Positions 18,901 through 27,678 are shown, counted from the first letter of the stretch. The stretch is DNA of 36,969 bases from Methanobacteriota archaeon (GCA_011526375.1 WTIT01000040.1:1-36969), one strand, 5' to 3'. Made by a program: numbers and translations. Notes: generated by a model not told the origin, from the letters alone.

Positions 18901-19106
18901 AAATTAGCCAGTTGTATCGGAATAAAAAATTTCCACATCAATGCGGCGACAAGTAAGGCTAAACCAAGTGGATATAGGTAACTGATATCAAATGAATCTG
19001 AGGAATTGCCAGCTGCCGTTGCTGTTTCGATAAATAGTGTTGCAATTAATGCAAAGCCAAAGACTAGTGTGAGGAATCTCAACCTTTGCATGAATGTGCG
19101 ACACAT
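15993..19106 (-). CDS. Giant multi-pass membrane protein with helical-repeat domain
   Basis: About 1037 residues, not recognised. Roughly ten membrane helices occupy the first 455 residues (for example about 10-31, 105-124, 175-193, 202-222, 259-282, 332-349, 389-407, 430-453). A soluble region of about 340 residues follows, made of paired helices resembling tetratricopeptide repeats (AIEEARKVLAQAG, LDAARDALHGLE, DALELALKLVRADP, DWHSAKSILEELIKSDKNDP). Two or three more helices lie at about 795-900. The last 120 residues are basic and probably disordered, ending in a run of Arg and Pro. Start: in-frame GTG 19115 and ATGs 19106 and 19091 are all possible; the last would begin directly with a signal-like helix. 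It lies 15-25 bp downstream of the aminotransferase gene in the same direction, so is probably co-transcribed. Confidence 0.78.
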   Translation of the reverse strand: MCRTFMQRLRFLTLVFGFALIATLFIETATAAGNSSDSFDISYLYPLGLALLVAALMWKFFIPIQLANLQVAFEIDDDLYEVHRVTRDLEDARDLLSEGSVGYGLGLYMMGMTGVLILIGEFIFAPDFFYTPSLYIIGLLVAIPILISPWETMNAQLSRNQRPSNTNAILGFFRRTLTLFIIIGITIASLMYGLQESSSGVIEPFWLALAMLVFMSPTIFAYGRIMGASWNMLLIGKWRTANGRRNPIDPDKPRFFNRLFSLLLVIFLLTMPVTALNGIVTVLYILLQNPDNSAEVLNYGGIIGHSIYVRIDLISEILFHWEFVKSLPQFLSLYLSLNIAIVGLAFIFELTRNLMLGGQSFGGVFGVIIDSPRDIRTEVEAQTRQLKFAFAGFSGYTVLLLLLVCYKEFGDLMPFTQTLENEYGFNEEMRLLATWMFIAVGQLVFLLTWLVSIIRFGSLRELRFDLNPDERREGAVRLAGGDWMRTLVEEAALVEDLDTLIRFQMRSIDGDQSVVRFEKARARMWEQAIRGLWPSAIEEARKVLAQAGGDDDVARMIIATGHIASRRLDAARDALHGLEQPEGYDEPELLAFVCEWLDPFTGNVTEDDFWDWENNPCINNLQQQIQMMRGWNPKPSTDFLGKDRLSRVAQLSMISLMRAQRMHDDALELALKLVRADPTGVRPRIAAALCLVDKGDWHSAKSILEELIKSDKNDPRVLALSAILGLPVDAEEFEVALVNGEGKTMKKWINQAPCNSVAALGVKGGMDEAINANLLIAAHEATRKQMTPKYQSGRLSIIFNFFILVPTFLLSGIYIYTEVGQMEGLVATVLLLFGHSTSRRVLRQQRKLIRHRDQKAMVAYAKRMKRFKVAPDRSNIPVGTHLLISGILVSVNGIILDVGLPGWMTEHLPKDSDKAIKSRLKRRSGKMSKARPPRLKPLGEGWWLKRPKEDGAETAALERLIGKVAYRGRPSYIDRKKGVGARPTGQIPGASKPVHTLDLGRRGIPTNTRISERNSSKPKFEPKSKVRDTRRRPPSRK

Positions 19107-19130
19107 GCTTTGCACATCAATACTTTGGTA

Positions 19131-20345
19131 TTATTTTCTATGTCTTAACAAAAATCTCTCAATTCGGTCGAATGCTTCATTCAAAATTTCAAGATTAGGT
19201 AGATAGACAATTCTGAAATGACCTTTACCTAAGTCGGAAGAAAAGCCACTACCATGAACAACAAGAACATGCTCTTCATGCAGTAGTTGCAACACAAATT
19301 CCTTATCGTTATCTCGCCATTTGGCATCTGTTAACTTAACGAACATGTAGAAAGCACCACCAGATGATTGCACCTCCAATCCTTCAATTGAGTTAATTCT
19401 GGAGATACACAAGTCTCTTTGTCGAACAATTTTATCAGAATATGACTTCATCCAACTGCGGTCTGAATCCAAACCAGCTAAATAACCCAACTGAGCAGGT
19501 GTAGAGGCGCACAACCTTGAGCGAAGCAGGCGTTCAATACCATCTCTTACCAATTGCATGCGCCCTTTAGGATCATGAATTCCCAAATATCCAATTCTCC
19601 AGCCGGGTGCATAGTATACTTTTGAAACACCATTAAGGACAAACACAGGAACATCTGGTGATAGACTTGCTACGCTTCTTTGTTCACCTGTAAAGTCAAG
19701 TCCATCGTAAATTTCATCAGCAACTATAACGCAATTTGGCCATTTCCTAGCGATAGAAAGTAGTCTGAAAATTTCATCCTTACCGACGACTGCCCCGCAA
19801 GGATTGTTAGGGTTTATCAAAACCAGTAGCTTAACATTTTCATTCATCTTAGCTTCTATATCATCGAAATCTAATTTCCATCCATTATTTGGTTTTAGCT
19901 TGTATTCAACAGTTTGTGCGCCATACATCTGAGGATAAGCCATGTATGGAGGATAATGTGGGCCTGGGGCTAAAACCACATCATCTTCCTCTAGTGTTGC
20001 TGCAAAGATAATTTGCAACGCTTCAGTTACACCGTGGCAGACATAGATATCTTCTTGCCTTGCAGGCCATCCTTTCCTTCTTTCGTCTTGGGCAATTGCA
20101 GCCCTTAGTTGCGGCAGGCCATAAGACGGTGAGTAGCCATTGTTACCATCTTGTAATGCTTTTACATAAGCATCTACCATGTGTTTTGGAGTTGGTAATC
20201 CCGGGTATGCTATTGGATCACCAATGTTTAATTTCAAGATTTTGTGGCCTTCTGATTCTAATTTTGTTGCTGGAACAACTACATCCCTGATAGCATATTC
20301 AATGCTTGAAGCACGTTGAGCAACTGGGATTTGCTTCTTAACCAT
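19131..20345 (-). CDS. Class I PLP aminotransferase (AlaA/AspC-like)
   Basis: A 404-residue fold-type I aminotransferase that moves an amino group between an amino acid and 2-oxoglutarate or pyruvate. Visible family residues: LNIGDP near residue 39, NPNNPCG (Asn181), ADEIYDGL (Asp210, Tyr213), the PLP lysine Lys242 in NGVSKVYYAPGWRIGY, and Arg250. The GDP...GYSPSYGLPQLRAAI and SKVYYAPGWRIGY blocks are closest to the alanine aminotransferase group (AlaA-like), but aspartate or aromatic substrates cannot be excluded. ATG 20345 is 4 bp from the stop of the EVE gene, so translation is probably coupled. It is followed by the giant membrane protein. Confidence 0.9.
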   Translation of the reverse strand: MVKKQIPVAQRASSIEYAIRDVVVPATKLESEGHKILKLNIGDPIAYPGLPTPKHMVDAYVKALQDGNNGYSPSYGLPQLRAAIAQDERRKGWPARQEDIYVCHGVTEALQIIFAATLEEDDVVLAPGPHYPPYMAYPQMYGAQTVEYKLKPNNGWKLDFDDIEAKMNENVKLLVLINPNNPCGAVVGKDEIFRLLSIARKWPNCVIVADEIYDGLDFTGEQRSVASLSPDVPVFVLNGVSKVYYAPGWRIGYLGIHDPKGRMQLVRDGIERLLRSRLCASTPAQLGYLAGLDSDRSWMKSYSDKIVRQRDLCISRINSIEGLEVQSSGGAFYMFVKLTDAKWRDNDKEFVLQLLHEEHVLVVHGSGFSSDLGKGHFRIVYLPNLEILNEAFDRIERFLLRHRK

Positions 20346-20349
20346 CTAA

Positions 20350-20829
20350 TCAACTCAAATCGCTCAATTTGACATCTACCATTCTAAGCACTGCTTCGAA
20401 GTGTTCCTCTTCAACTGGTTGGACGGACAGTCGTTGGCCTTTTCTGATTAGCAACATACCCTCACATTCTGGGTTATTTCTTATATCATCCAAAGGAATA
20501 ATTTGAGGTAGTTCCATTACTGGTTCAATATCAACCATCATCCATCTAGGGTTTTCAGGAGTAGCTTTTTCATCAAAATATTTCGATTTAGGGTCTTGAG
20601 CAGTAAAGTCAGGATAACCTTCACGACAAATTCTTGCTATTCCAACGACATGTGGTGGTTTGAAATTGGAGTGATAATATAGCACTAAATCTCCTTTTTT
20701 CATTTCATCTCTCATTAGGTTTCTAGCTTGGTAGTTCCGCACACCATCCCAATGAGTTGAACCGTCAGCAACTAATTGCTCGTATGGATAGACATGAGGC
20801 TCCGATTTCATCAACCAATAGGCGACCAT
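20350..20829 (-). CDS. EVE domain protein
   Basis: A 159-residue single EVE domain of the PUA-like superfamily, related to human THYN1; members bind modified bases in DNA or RNA. Signature stretches are MVAYWLMKSEP at the start, HWDGVRNYQARNLMR, MKKGDLVLYYHSN, and VVGIARICREGYPD, in the usual order. The frame stays open upstream to 20877, overlapping the exporter gene, but family members begin exactly at M(V)AYWLMKSEP, so ATG 20829 is chosen. It lies 37 bp after the RND exporter stop and 4 bp before the aminotransferase. Its target is unknown; I see no base-modifying enzyme beside it. Confidence 0.92.
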   Translation of the reverse strand: MVAYWLMKSEPHVYPYEQLVADGSTHWDGVRNYQARNLMRDEMKKGDLVLYYHSNFKPPHVVGIARICREGYPDFTAQDPKSKYFDEKATPENPRWMMVDIEPVMELPQIIPLDDIRNNPECEGMLLIRKGQRLSVQPVEEEHFEAVLRMVDVKLSDLS

Positions 20830-20866
20830 GCCTAGTCCAAAAGTTCCCGCTCTTTTGAGATTTGGA

Positions 20867-23800
20867 TTACCAAGCATCCTTTACATCTTCAACAATCACT
20901 GCATCTAAAACATCTATGTCGGCCTTTTTGTCCATTATTAAGCCAAGTTTTCTTGCCATTGCGTTGGATTCACTACCTGCTCCAATACCCATCTTTTCCA
21001 GAGTAACAAATATTGCCGGCAACAATATAAGGGCACTTGCCGCTGCAACCCATAATAAAATCAAAATTACCGTAATGAACGGTTTAATTTCAGGAATTGG
21101 AATTTGGTAAGCAGTAATCATTCCTAAAGAGGTTACAACAGCTGCTTCAAACAGTGACATTCCCGTACCAATGGCTGCGCTCTTGATAGCATTGATACCA
21201 CCTCCAAGTTCTCTTATACGGTTAGAAATGTGTATAGAGAAATCAACCCCGACACCAACCAATATTGAGCCAATCATAACAGTAACTAGCGAAAGTGTAA
21301 CATCCATTTGCCACATTACTAACCATTGCAGAGCAACGGTAGCGATAACAGGGGACGTTGTCCAGAATGAATATTGTATGTCCCTAAATACAATGGCTAG
21401 CACAATAAGTGTTAGTATAATCGCAAACGCAAGCGAAGTGTATTGGGAGCCAACAATCAGTTCGTTGACTTCAATCGCAGTTGCTGCAACACCCGTTAGG
21501 TGTTCTGCTCTACCACTGTCAACGGATCGGAATGAATCTGCATGTTGATTGACAGCTTCGACACTCTTCGCCGTATCAGCAACTGGAATAAACGGCATGT
21601 CGACATAAATTAGAGTTCTATCGTAATCTTTGTTGATGAAAATTTCTCTAGTCTCATCAGTAATCGAGGCATAAAATACATTCAGCAAGAATATTTGAGA
21701 TTGCTTTGTTCCCGGCAAACCAAAATTGTCTGGTTGAATAAGTAAGTCCCAAAACGATGCGTCAGCAGTTACTTCGTTGTTTAGTAAAACCTCTGCAGTC
21801 TCCTTGATGTCGTCAGGTAATGGTGTTACATTGACGAATTCATAAAGTTGAGCACCCGAAACAGTTGGTGCAATACCTGTTGATTTCATCAAAAACACAA
21901 TAGATACAGCAGATGTATTATCTACAGTATTCAATTTACTCTCAAGCTGATCTATTCGTTTGAGATTTTCTGCCGGATCGTCATTACCAGTATCTTGGTC
22001 ATTGGTATCACCGGTAACATTAGCATGGATAAGCACCATTCCAATCTGTCCAGCATTGAAATCACTACTGTACTGTTTCATCTTAATTACAGGGTCTTCA
22101 CCTTCGGGCGCCATCCCCAGCAAGTCGATATTTTCCTCAACGTTACTTTGGCCTAGCGTAGCGGAAAGAAGAATGAGCAACAAGAAGATGCCGATTATAC
22201 CTCGATTGTACTTGACTGGGGCTTCTACCAATTTATCAAACGCTTTCAACGGCGGATGTTTTGGCTTGCGCAAATCCAGCAGTAATGTCAGATTGGGCAC
22301 CATGAACATGGTTAGTATGTATACAATGACAATACCCATGGATAATGCAATACCGACTGTCTGTATCGGCGCCATTGGAGTAAATACTAGCGAAATAAAC
22401 CCGATAACCGTGGTAACGGCAGATAAGAATACAGCCTTACCTGTGGATGATAATGACGCTTTCATTTTTTCCGATTTAGTCCCCCCTTCCTCGGCATACC
22501 GATTGGTAATATGCAGACCGTATGAGACGCCCAAGGCTAGTAATATTGGTCCGACAATAATGACTGTCATCGTGACTTCATAATTCGTCCATCCAATAAG
22601 ACCTAAAGTCCAAAATACGGCACATAACGTTGGTAATCCTGCAATAATCACCACCTTAATGCCCTGAATGGGTCTTATGCCAGTAATTCCTGTTTGCAAT
22701 AAATCTGAGTGGAAAACGAACAAACCAAGTGCGACCAGAACAATAGCAGTTGGGAAAATTTCCCAAAACAACTTGAAAGAAAATTCCGTTACTGCGTTGG
22801 TAATTGGAACTGGCCCCGTTAGCGTCATTGTCAAATTCAAGTCATCCCATGTGCAAACACCAGTTTCAGGGTCTGGAACACCGTCATTGTTGACATCATC
22901 ACAATATCGCTCTTGCTTGCTAAATTCATTGAGTTGGGCTTGGGTCTTTGCAATCAAATCCTTGGCTTCGACCTCATCAGACACAGCAACCGCCATTATG
23001 GCTCTATCAAGTAATCCATCTGGGCCTCCACAATCCCTTTCCCCTGTAGTACAAACGTCTCTAGCTAGTTTATCCAAACCGGGTGTTGGAGAGCCATCAT
23101 CTTCGTACATTTCACCTAACACGAGATCTATGGTTGGTTGGCTTGGTATTTCGTAAGAACCCCCAAATTGGTCATCGGTTTGAGCGATTAAATCGTTCAA
23201 TGCTTCTGCGGCTTGGGCACTAGCACACTCTTCTTGACCAGCTGCACATCCTAATTGTCCAAGTTCGTTAATGAAAGCCTCACGAACTCGAGGTGCACTC
23301 GAATTGACTTCTTTCAGTACAGTCGATAGTGATAGGATGTAGATTACATCGTCATTGACTGAGTCTGACAAATAGGGATTGAGTTGTTTCTCGACATAAC
23401 TCATTTCTTGTAAGATTCGTTGGTCTGTAATATTTCTAGTCCCTGATTCAACATAGATAATCATTACATTGGTAGACCAATCATCCTCTACTAGAGCGAT
23501 TAATTCTGCGACTTGGCTACCTTCGGGAAGGTAAACTTCTAGATCTCCGTTGACGTTTAATGCTGGCTCGCCTGGCTCATCATCGAATCTTGTATCATCC
23601 AAAAAGCCAGATTGAGACACAAAGAATGCTGTCAATAGCAAAAATACAACTATTGTCGCGATTGGAAATTTGGTTATTGCTCCTGTTGCGCCATGTTTTT
23701 GCCATTCTCGCTTGAACCGGTCAGGTGCTTCTAATACAACATCAATTGCTGACTTAGCCCGGAAGTCTCTGACTCTTGCAGTAAGGTCAACTGCGCCCGA

Positions 23801-23899
23801 CTGAATCTTGGATTTGCTGTAATCTGCCAATGCTGCAATGCGCTTGGAAAACTTCCGACTTTCCATTGATGGTTCAGAGGATTCCTTTCCATCAGACAT
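20867..23899 (-). CDS. RND superfamily exporter (MMPL/HAE3-like)
   Basis: About 1010 residues. Two halves each have one helix, a large outer loop, then a five-helix bundle (about residues 78-96 and 380-540; 566-585 and 820-960), giving twelve helices. GVSYGLHITNRY and GVDFSIHISNRI occupy equivalent places in the two bundles, and each half ends with a VPNLTLLLDL / LPAIFVTLEKMG type segment, as in MMPL/HAE3 proteins that move lipids or hydrophobic compounds by proton-motive force. The first outer loop has five cysteines and an Asp-rich loop, DDVNNDGVPDPETG, like a calcium site. A GTG at 23920 is in frame; ATG 23899 is preferred because the upstream codons look unlike a leader. It heads a leftward run with EVE, aminotransferase and membrane-protein genes. 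Confidence 0.87.
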   Translation of the reverse strand: MSDGKESSEPSMESRKFSKRIAALADYSKSKIQSGAVDLTARVRDFRAKSAIDVVLEAPDRFKREWQKHGATGAITKFPIATIVVFLLLTAFFVSQSGFLDDTRFDDEPGEPALNVNGDLEVYLPEGSQVAELIALVEDDWSTNVMIIYVESGTRNITDQRILQEMSYVEKQLNPYLSDSVNDDVIYILSLSTVLKEVNSSAPRVREAFINELGQLGCAAGQEECASAQAAEALNDLIAQTDDQFGGSYEIPSQPTIDLVLGEMYEDDGSPTPGLDKLARDVCTTGERDCGGPDGLLDRAIMAVAVSDEVEAKDLIAKTQAQLNEFSKQERYCDDVNNDGVPDPETGVCTWDDLNLTMTLTGPVPITNAVTEFSFKLFWEIFPTAIVLVALGLFVFHSDLLQTGITGIRPIQGIKVVIIAGLPTLCAVFWTLGLIGWTNYEVTMTVIIVGPILLALGVSYGLHITNRYAEEGGTKSEKMKASLSSTGKAVFLSAVTTVIGFISLVFTPMAPIQTVGIALSMGIVIVYILTMFMVPNLTLLLDLRKPKHPPLKAFDKLVEAPVKYNRGIIGIFLLLILLSATLGQSNVEENIDLLGMAPEGEDPVIKMKQYSSDFNAGQIGMVLIHANVTGDTNDQDTGNDDPAENLKRIDQLESKLNTVDNTSAVSIVFLMKSTGIAPTVSGAQLYEFVNVTPLPDDIKETAEVLLNNEVTADASFWDLLIQPDNFGLPGTKQSQIFLLNVFYASITDETREIFINKDYDRTLIYVDMPFIPVADTAKSVEAVNQHADSFRSVDSGRAEHLTGVAATAIEVNELIVGSQYTSLAFAIILTLIVLAIVFRDIQYSFWTTSPVIATVALQWLVMWQMDVTLSLVTVMIGSILVGVGVDFSIHISNRIRELGGGINAIKSAAIGTGMSLFEAAVVTSLGMITAYQIPIPEIKPFITVILILLWVAAASALILLPAIFVTLEKMGIGAGSESNAMARKLGLIMDKKADIDVLDAVIVEDVKDAW

Positions 23900-23956
23900 A
23901 GCCTTCCCTATGACCCCCACAAGGTGCCGCTTGAAATGTTTACCGACATAATGATT

Positions 23957-23972
23957 GGAATATTCATATTCC
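23957..23972. promoter_or_regulatory. Inverted repeat in exporter/valS divergent promoter region
   Basis: Seven-base arms GGAATAT and ATATTCC flank a 2-base spacer in the 158-bp gap between the exporter start (23899, leftward) and valS start (24058, rightward). The AT-rich centre could be a TATA element for either direction or an operator. Function is inference. Confidence 0.35.
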
Positions 23973-24057
23973 CCAACCTAGAGCGTTGGTTTGATATCAT
24001 GGAAGTAGTGGGCGAGTTGGACCCGTGCTGTTAACGAGCATGGGGCCGGTGAGGCAC

Positions 24058-26547
24058 ATGCCAACTCCAAGACTTAACGAAAAACGCTGGTCTGTTGACC
24101 TAGAAAAGAAGATACAATCTGAGCATTCAGCCAACCATGAAGAATATTCTAAGAGATATGGCTTCAATCCTGACTCTGGCAAAGAAATATTCGTCATTGA
24201 CACACCGCCTCCATATCCTTCTGGCACGTGGCATATTGGCGCTGTTGCGCAATATTCGATGATTGATGTTATCGCTAGATCTCAAAGACTTCTCGGCAAA
24301 GAGGTTTATTTTCCGTGGGGCGTAGATAGAAACGGGATTAACATCGAGTTTACCGTTGAGAAAAATACGAAAAGAAAAATGAAAACTTATGACAGAGCTG
24401 AATTTTTGCAATTGTGCGAGCAAACCATTGAAGAATTCACCCAAGCTATGCGCAATACAGCCCGTAGAGTGGGTTTGTCATGTGATTTTGATAGAGAGTA
24501 TCTAACTGATGCCCCTGATTATCGTTCGGTAACACAATCAATCTTCGTTGAATTGTTTAAGAATGGTACAATCATCGAGGATTTACGACCCAATATTTAC
24601 GACCCTGTTGAAGGAACTACAATTGCGGATGCTGAGGTTGAAAGGTTACAAAGAAAAACTAAACTTGTCGACGTAAAGTGGGAGCTAGATAACGGTTCAG
24701 AGTTAATTATCTCAACCACTAGACCAGAACTAATTTGTGCTTGTGGCGTAGTTGTTGTTCACCCAGATGATGAACGATATCAGCATTTAGTCGGTCAAAA
24801 AATAAAATTACCAATTCCAGTATCTGGCCGAGAGGATTTTGTTGAAATAAAAACTCATCCATCAGTCAAATCAGAATTTGGTTCTGGGGTACTGATGGTA
24901 TGTTCGTTTGGTGACCAAAACGACGTAGCGGTTTTTAGAGAATTAGGCTTAACTCCTTTCCAAGCAATAAACTTGGAAGGATGCATGACTGATTTGGCTG
25001 GACAATGGTCTGGTCTAACTGTCATAGAAGCCAGAAAAGCAATCATTGACCACCTCGAATCAAACGGTCAGATAAGCCAAATCGTTGAAAGAGAACAAGA
25101 AGTGCCTGTGTCTGAAAGAGGCAAGAATCCTGTGGAGATTATCCTACTGAAAGAGTGGTATGTAAGACAAACCCATATTCAAGACAGAATGAAAGAACTT
25201 ATTGAAGAAATAACCTTCCACCCAGTTAGAAATCGTCAATTTTTGCTAGACTGGATGGACAACATAAGTATCGATTGGCCTATATCCCGAAGAAGATGGT
25301 ATCACACAGAGATTCCAATTTGGTACAGCGCTGATGAAAAATATGTCATTGTACCACCATCTGGCAGCTATGTTCAGCCTTGGAGAGAACAGCCACCATC
25401 GGGTAGCAGAGTTTTAGACAGAGAAACACGACAAGATGTTGGCTCGTTTGAAGATATGAGCGATGAACTTGGAGAAATTACCGGAGAGGAAAAGGTATTT
25501 GATACCTGGATGGATTCATCTAATTCCAACCTTTTTGTTAGTGGATATTTGAACCAACCCGAGATTTTTGAGAAGTCATTCCCGACCGCACTAAGACCTC
25601 AAGGTAAAGAGATTGTTAGAACTTGGCTATACTATACTCTGCTGAAGTCTGCATTGCTACTAGACAAACCTGGTTTCCAACATGTTTGGATTGATGGTTT
25701 AGGAATGGATCCATGGGGCAGAAAAATGAGTAAGTCATTAGGCAACGGCATAGATGCAGACTCAGTTCTAGAGTGTGGTGCAGGTGGAAGAACAGGCTCA
25801 TGGAAAGTCAAGGGCCCCGAGAAAACTGTCAACCTAAAAGCCAACAAAATTGGTAGCGAATGTTTCCGATTATGGAAGGCTTGTGATGCACAAGTAGGAG
25901 ATGATTTCCAAATAAATCCAGAGGAGATTGAACAACGGTACTTTGGTGTTTTAACTAAATTATTCAATGTTGCACGTTTTGCATCTCAGTTTGATGTACC
26001 AAGTGACTTGGACAATGTTCCAGATGACTTGAATATCGAAGATGAATGGATACTATATGAATTCAATAACATAATGGCTGAAGTAAAGTTGTCTTGGGAA
26101 AATCTGGACATCTATACCGCAACTCAAGCACTGAAAACTTTCGGCACTGGAATCCTTCCAAGCCACTATTTAGAAATGGTAAAATCAAGGCTGTATGATG
26201 GTGATGCTAAAGCGGCTTGGACAATTCATCGAATAGTTAGAGATTTCTTGAGTGCGTTCAGTCCTATATGTCCATTTTTCACTCATCATATTTCACAAAC
26301 AATCTATGGCGTTTCTGCTGTTGATATTGACAAGTTCCCACACAACCCATTGGATACAAAATATGACCAAGCAAGAGGGGATTTATTGAAATCAAAAACT
26401 TTCGATTTACAAGCTTTCAACGGTGAGGTTTGGAGCACAAAAAAGGAAAATGGCATATCGCTAAACCAACCCATTAGTGGCATTAGTATACCCGATAACC
26501 TCAGTGAGTTTACGGAAATATTAACCTCTATGCATAGCTTAGAGTGA
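24058..26547 (+). CDS. valS: Valyl-tRNA synthetase
   Basis: A class I aminoacyl-tRNA synthetase of 829 residues charging tRNA-Val. The ATP site motifs are GTWHIGA (His59-Gly61) and KMSKS (556-560). The CP1 editing domain, which hydrolyses mischarged Thr-tRNA, lies between (ISTTRPELICACGVVVVHPDD, and later a GSGVLMVCSFGDQNDV block). KVFDTWMDSSNSNLFVSGY and RPQGKEIVRTWLYYTLLKS before KMSKS identify Val rather than Ile or Leu specificity and place it in the archaeal branch. A helical anticodon-binding domain follows, and the long C-terminal coiled coil of bacterial ValS is absent. The frame is open from GTG 24025 with ATGs at 24040 and 24058; the last has GGTGAGG just upstream and is chosen. It ends 6 bp from the convergent dinB. 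Confidence 0.94.
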   Translation: MPTPRLNEKRWSVDLEKKIQSEHSANHEEYSKRYGFNPDSGKEIFVIDTPPPYPSGTWHIGAVAQYSMIDVIARSQRLLGKEVYFPWGVDRNGINIEFTVEKNTKRKMKTYDRAEFLQLCEQTIEEFTQAMRNTARRVGLSCDFDREYLTDAPDYRSVTQSIFVELFKNGTIIEDLRPNIYDPVEGTTIADAEVERLQRKTKLVDVKWELDNGSELIISTTRPELICACGVVVVHPDDERYQHLVGQKIKLPIPVSGREDFVEIKTHPSVKSEFGSGVLMVCSFGDQNDVAVFRELGLTPFQAINLEGCMTDLAGQWSGLTVIEARKAIIDHLESNGQISQIVEREQEVPVSERGKNPVEIILLKEWYVRQTHIQDRMKELIEEITFHPVRNRQFLLDWMDNISIDWPISRRRWYHTEIPIWYSADEKYVIVPPSGSYVQPWREQPPSGSRVLDRETRQDVGSFEDMSDELGEITGEEKVFDTWMDSSNSNLFVSGYLNQPEIFEKSFPTALRPQGKEIVRTWLYYTLLKSALLLDKPGFQHVWIDGLGMDPWGRKMSKSLGNGIDADSVLECGAGGRTGSWKVKGPEKTVNLKANKIGSECFRLWKACDAQVGDDFQINPEEIEQRYFGVLTKLFNVARFASQFDVPSDLDNVPDDLNIEDEWILYEFNNIMAEVKLSWENLDIYTATQALKTFGTGILPSHYLEMVKSRLYDGDAKAAWTIHRIVRDFLSAFSPICPFFTHHISQTIYGVSAVDIDKFPHNPLDTKYDQARGDLLKSKTFDLQAFNGEVWSTKKENGISLNQPISGISIPDNLSEFTEILTSMHSLE

Positions 26548-26553
26548 TCATAT

Positions 26554-27678
26554 TCATTCTTCCTCTGAATGTGTTTTGAGTCTTGTTTGTTTGGTAGTAG
26601 GGGTATCTAAATGACCTAGTCTAAAGCCAATCAGTCTGATTTTCTTACCATCTTGAACATTGTTAGCAAAAAGTTTCGCCGCTAGGCTAGTAAATACCTC
26701 ATCATCATCCATTGACACAGGTATTGAACGTCCATGGGTATGAGTCTCAAATCCCGTATAGCGAATCTTAACTTCAGCAAGCCTTCCTGATACACCAACA
26801 TCTCTAGCAGATTTCATTACTCGTCTAACGATACTAAGAAGAGCCTCTAGAACCAAGTTGAAATTCTCTCGATCGTAATCAAACGTGTGCTCTTTTCCAA
26901 TCGACTTCCTACTTCTCAATGGACTAATTTCACTGGAGGTCTTGCCCTCGTAAACTTTGGTAATCCATGCTGCAAATCGTTCACCGGTGATTCTTGCAAG
27001 TGATAATTCGCCATATGCATACATTTCATCTACCGTAGTTATTCCCCATTCATGTAATTGCGTTGCCCTTTTTTTACCGATTCCGGGAACTTCACGAATA
27101 TTTCTACCCTCGAAAAAATCAGTTAACTCATCTGGCAAAATCCGAAAAATTCCCCTTGGTTTATTGATCTCACTTGCCATCTTAGCCAAAATCCTATTTG
27201 ATGCTATGCCAAATGAAGCACTTAATCCAATTTCAGCCATGATATCTTCTTGCAATGTTCTGCACAATGCAACTGCTTTATCCCAGTCATGTTCAACAAA
27301 TTCAGTCACGTCTAAATATGCCTCATCGATACTTGCCTGCTCAAAAAATTCTGCAGGAGGTTTTAGAATTTTCATTACTTTACGAGATGCTCGTGAGTAC
27401 AGCCCTCTGCTGCCTCTGATGTATATTGCATTACCATATGGTTGCCCTGGACATCTGCGCCACGCTTCACTTATGGCCATCGCTGACCTTATCCCGAATT
27501 TTCTTGCTGCATAATTGCATGTTGAGACAATACCTCTACCTCGGCCGTTTTCAGGATCTGAACCTATTATCAGTGGAATATTATCATCAAATCCGTGATG
27601 AAGAGTCTCCACTGCAGCATAGAACGCATCTAAATCACAGTGAATAATGATGCGAGAATCTTCCATCATATCACTCAT
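26554..27678 (-). CDS. dinB: DNA polymerase IV (Y-family, translesion)
   Basis: A 374-residue Y-family polymerase that copies past DNA lesions. Catalytic carboxylates are visible: Asp15 and Asp17 in HCDLDAFYAAVE, and Asp118-Glu119 in QASIDEAYLDVT. The steric-gate position is the Phe or Tyr in DAFYAAVE. GRGIVSTCNYAARKFGIRSAM is the fingers motif; NRILAKMASEINKP and the helix-hairpin-helix REVPGIGKKRATQLHEWGI (thumb) follow, then the little-finger domain. No PCNA-binding QxxLxxFF is evident at the C-terminus, which ends in TKQTRLKTHSEEE. TTG 27696 is in frame upstream, but ATG 27678 is preferred; no ribosome site is seen. Its end faces valS. The serA stop lies upstream of the dinB start, separated by 29 bp. 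Confidence 0.93.
   Translation of the reverse strand: MSDMMEDSRIIIHCDLDAFYAAVETLHHGFDDNIPLIIGSDPENGRGRGIVSTCNYAARKFGIRSAMAISEAWRRCPGQPYGNAIYIRGSRGLYSRASRKVMKILKPPAEFFEQASIDEAYLDVTEFVEHDWDKAVALCRTLQEDIMAEIGLSASFGIASNRILAKMASEINKPRGIFRILPDELTDFFEGRNIREVPGIGKKRATQLHEWGITTVDEMYAYGELSLARITGERFAAWITKVYEGKTSSEISPLRSRKSIGKEHTFDYDRENFNLVLEALLSIVRRVMKSARDVGVSGRLAEVKIRYTGFETHTHGRSIPVSMDDDEVFTSLAAKLFANNVQDGKKIRLIGFRLGHLDTPTTKQTRLKTHSEEE

Noticed and set aside
21960-22583. A 207-codon plus-strand open frame inside the exporter gene
   Set aside because: Antisense to well-defined membrane helices, no recognisable domain or ribosome site.
26957-27514. A 185-codon plus-strand open frame inside dinB
   Set aside because: Antisense to the conserved polymerase core; product has no recognisable features.
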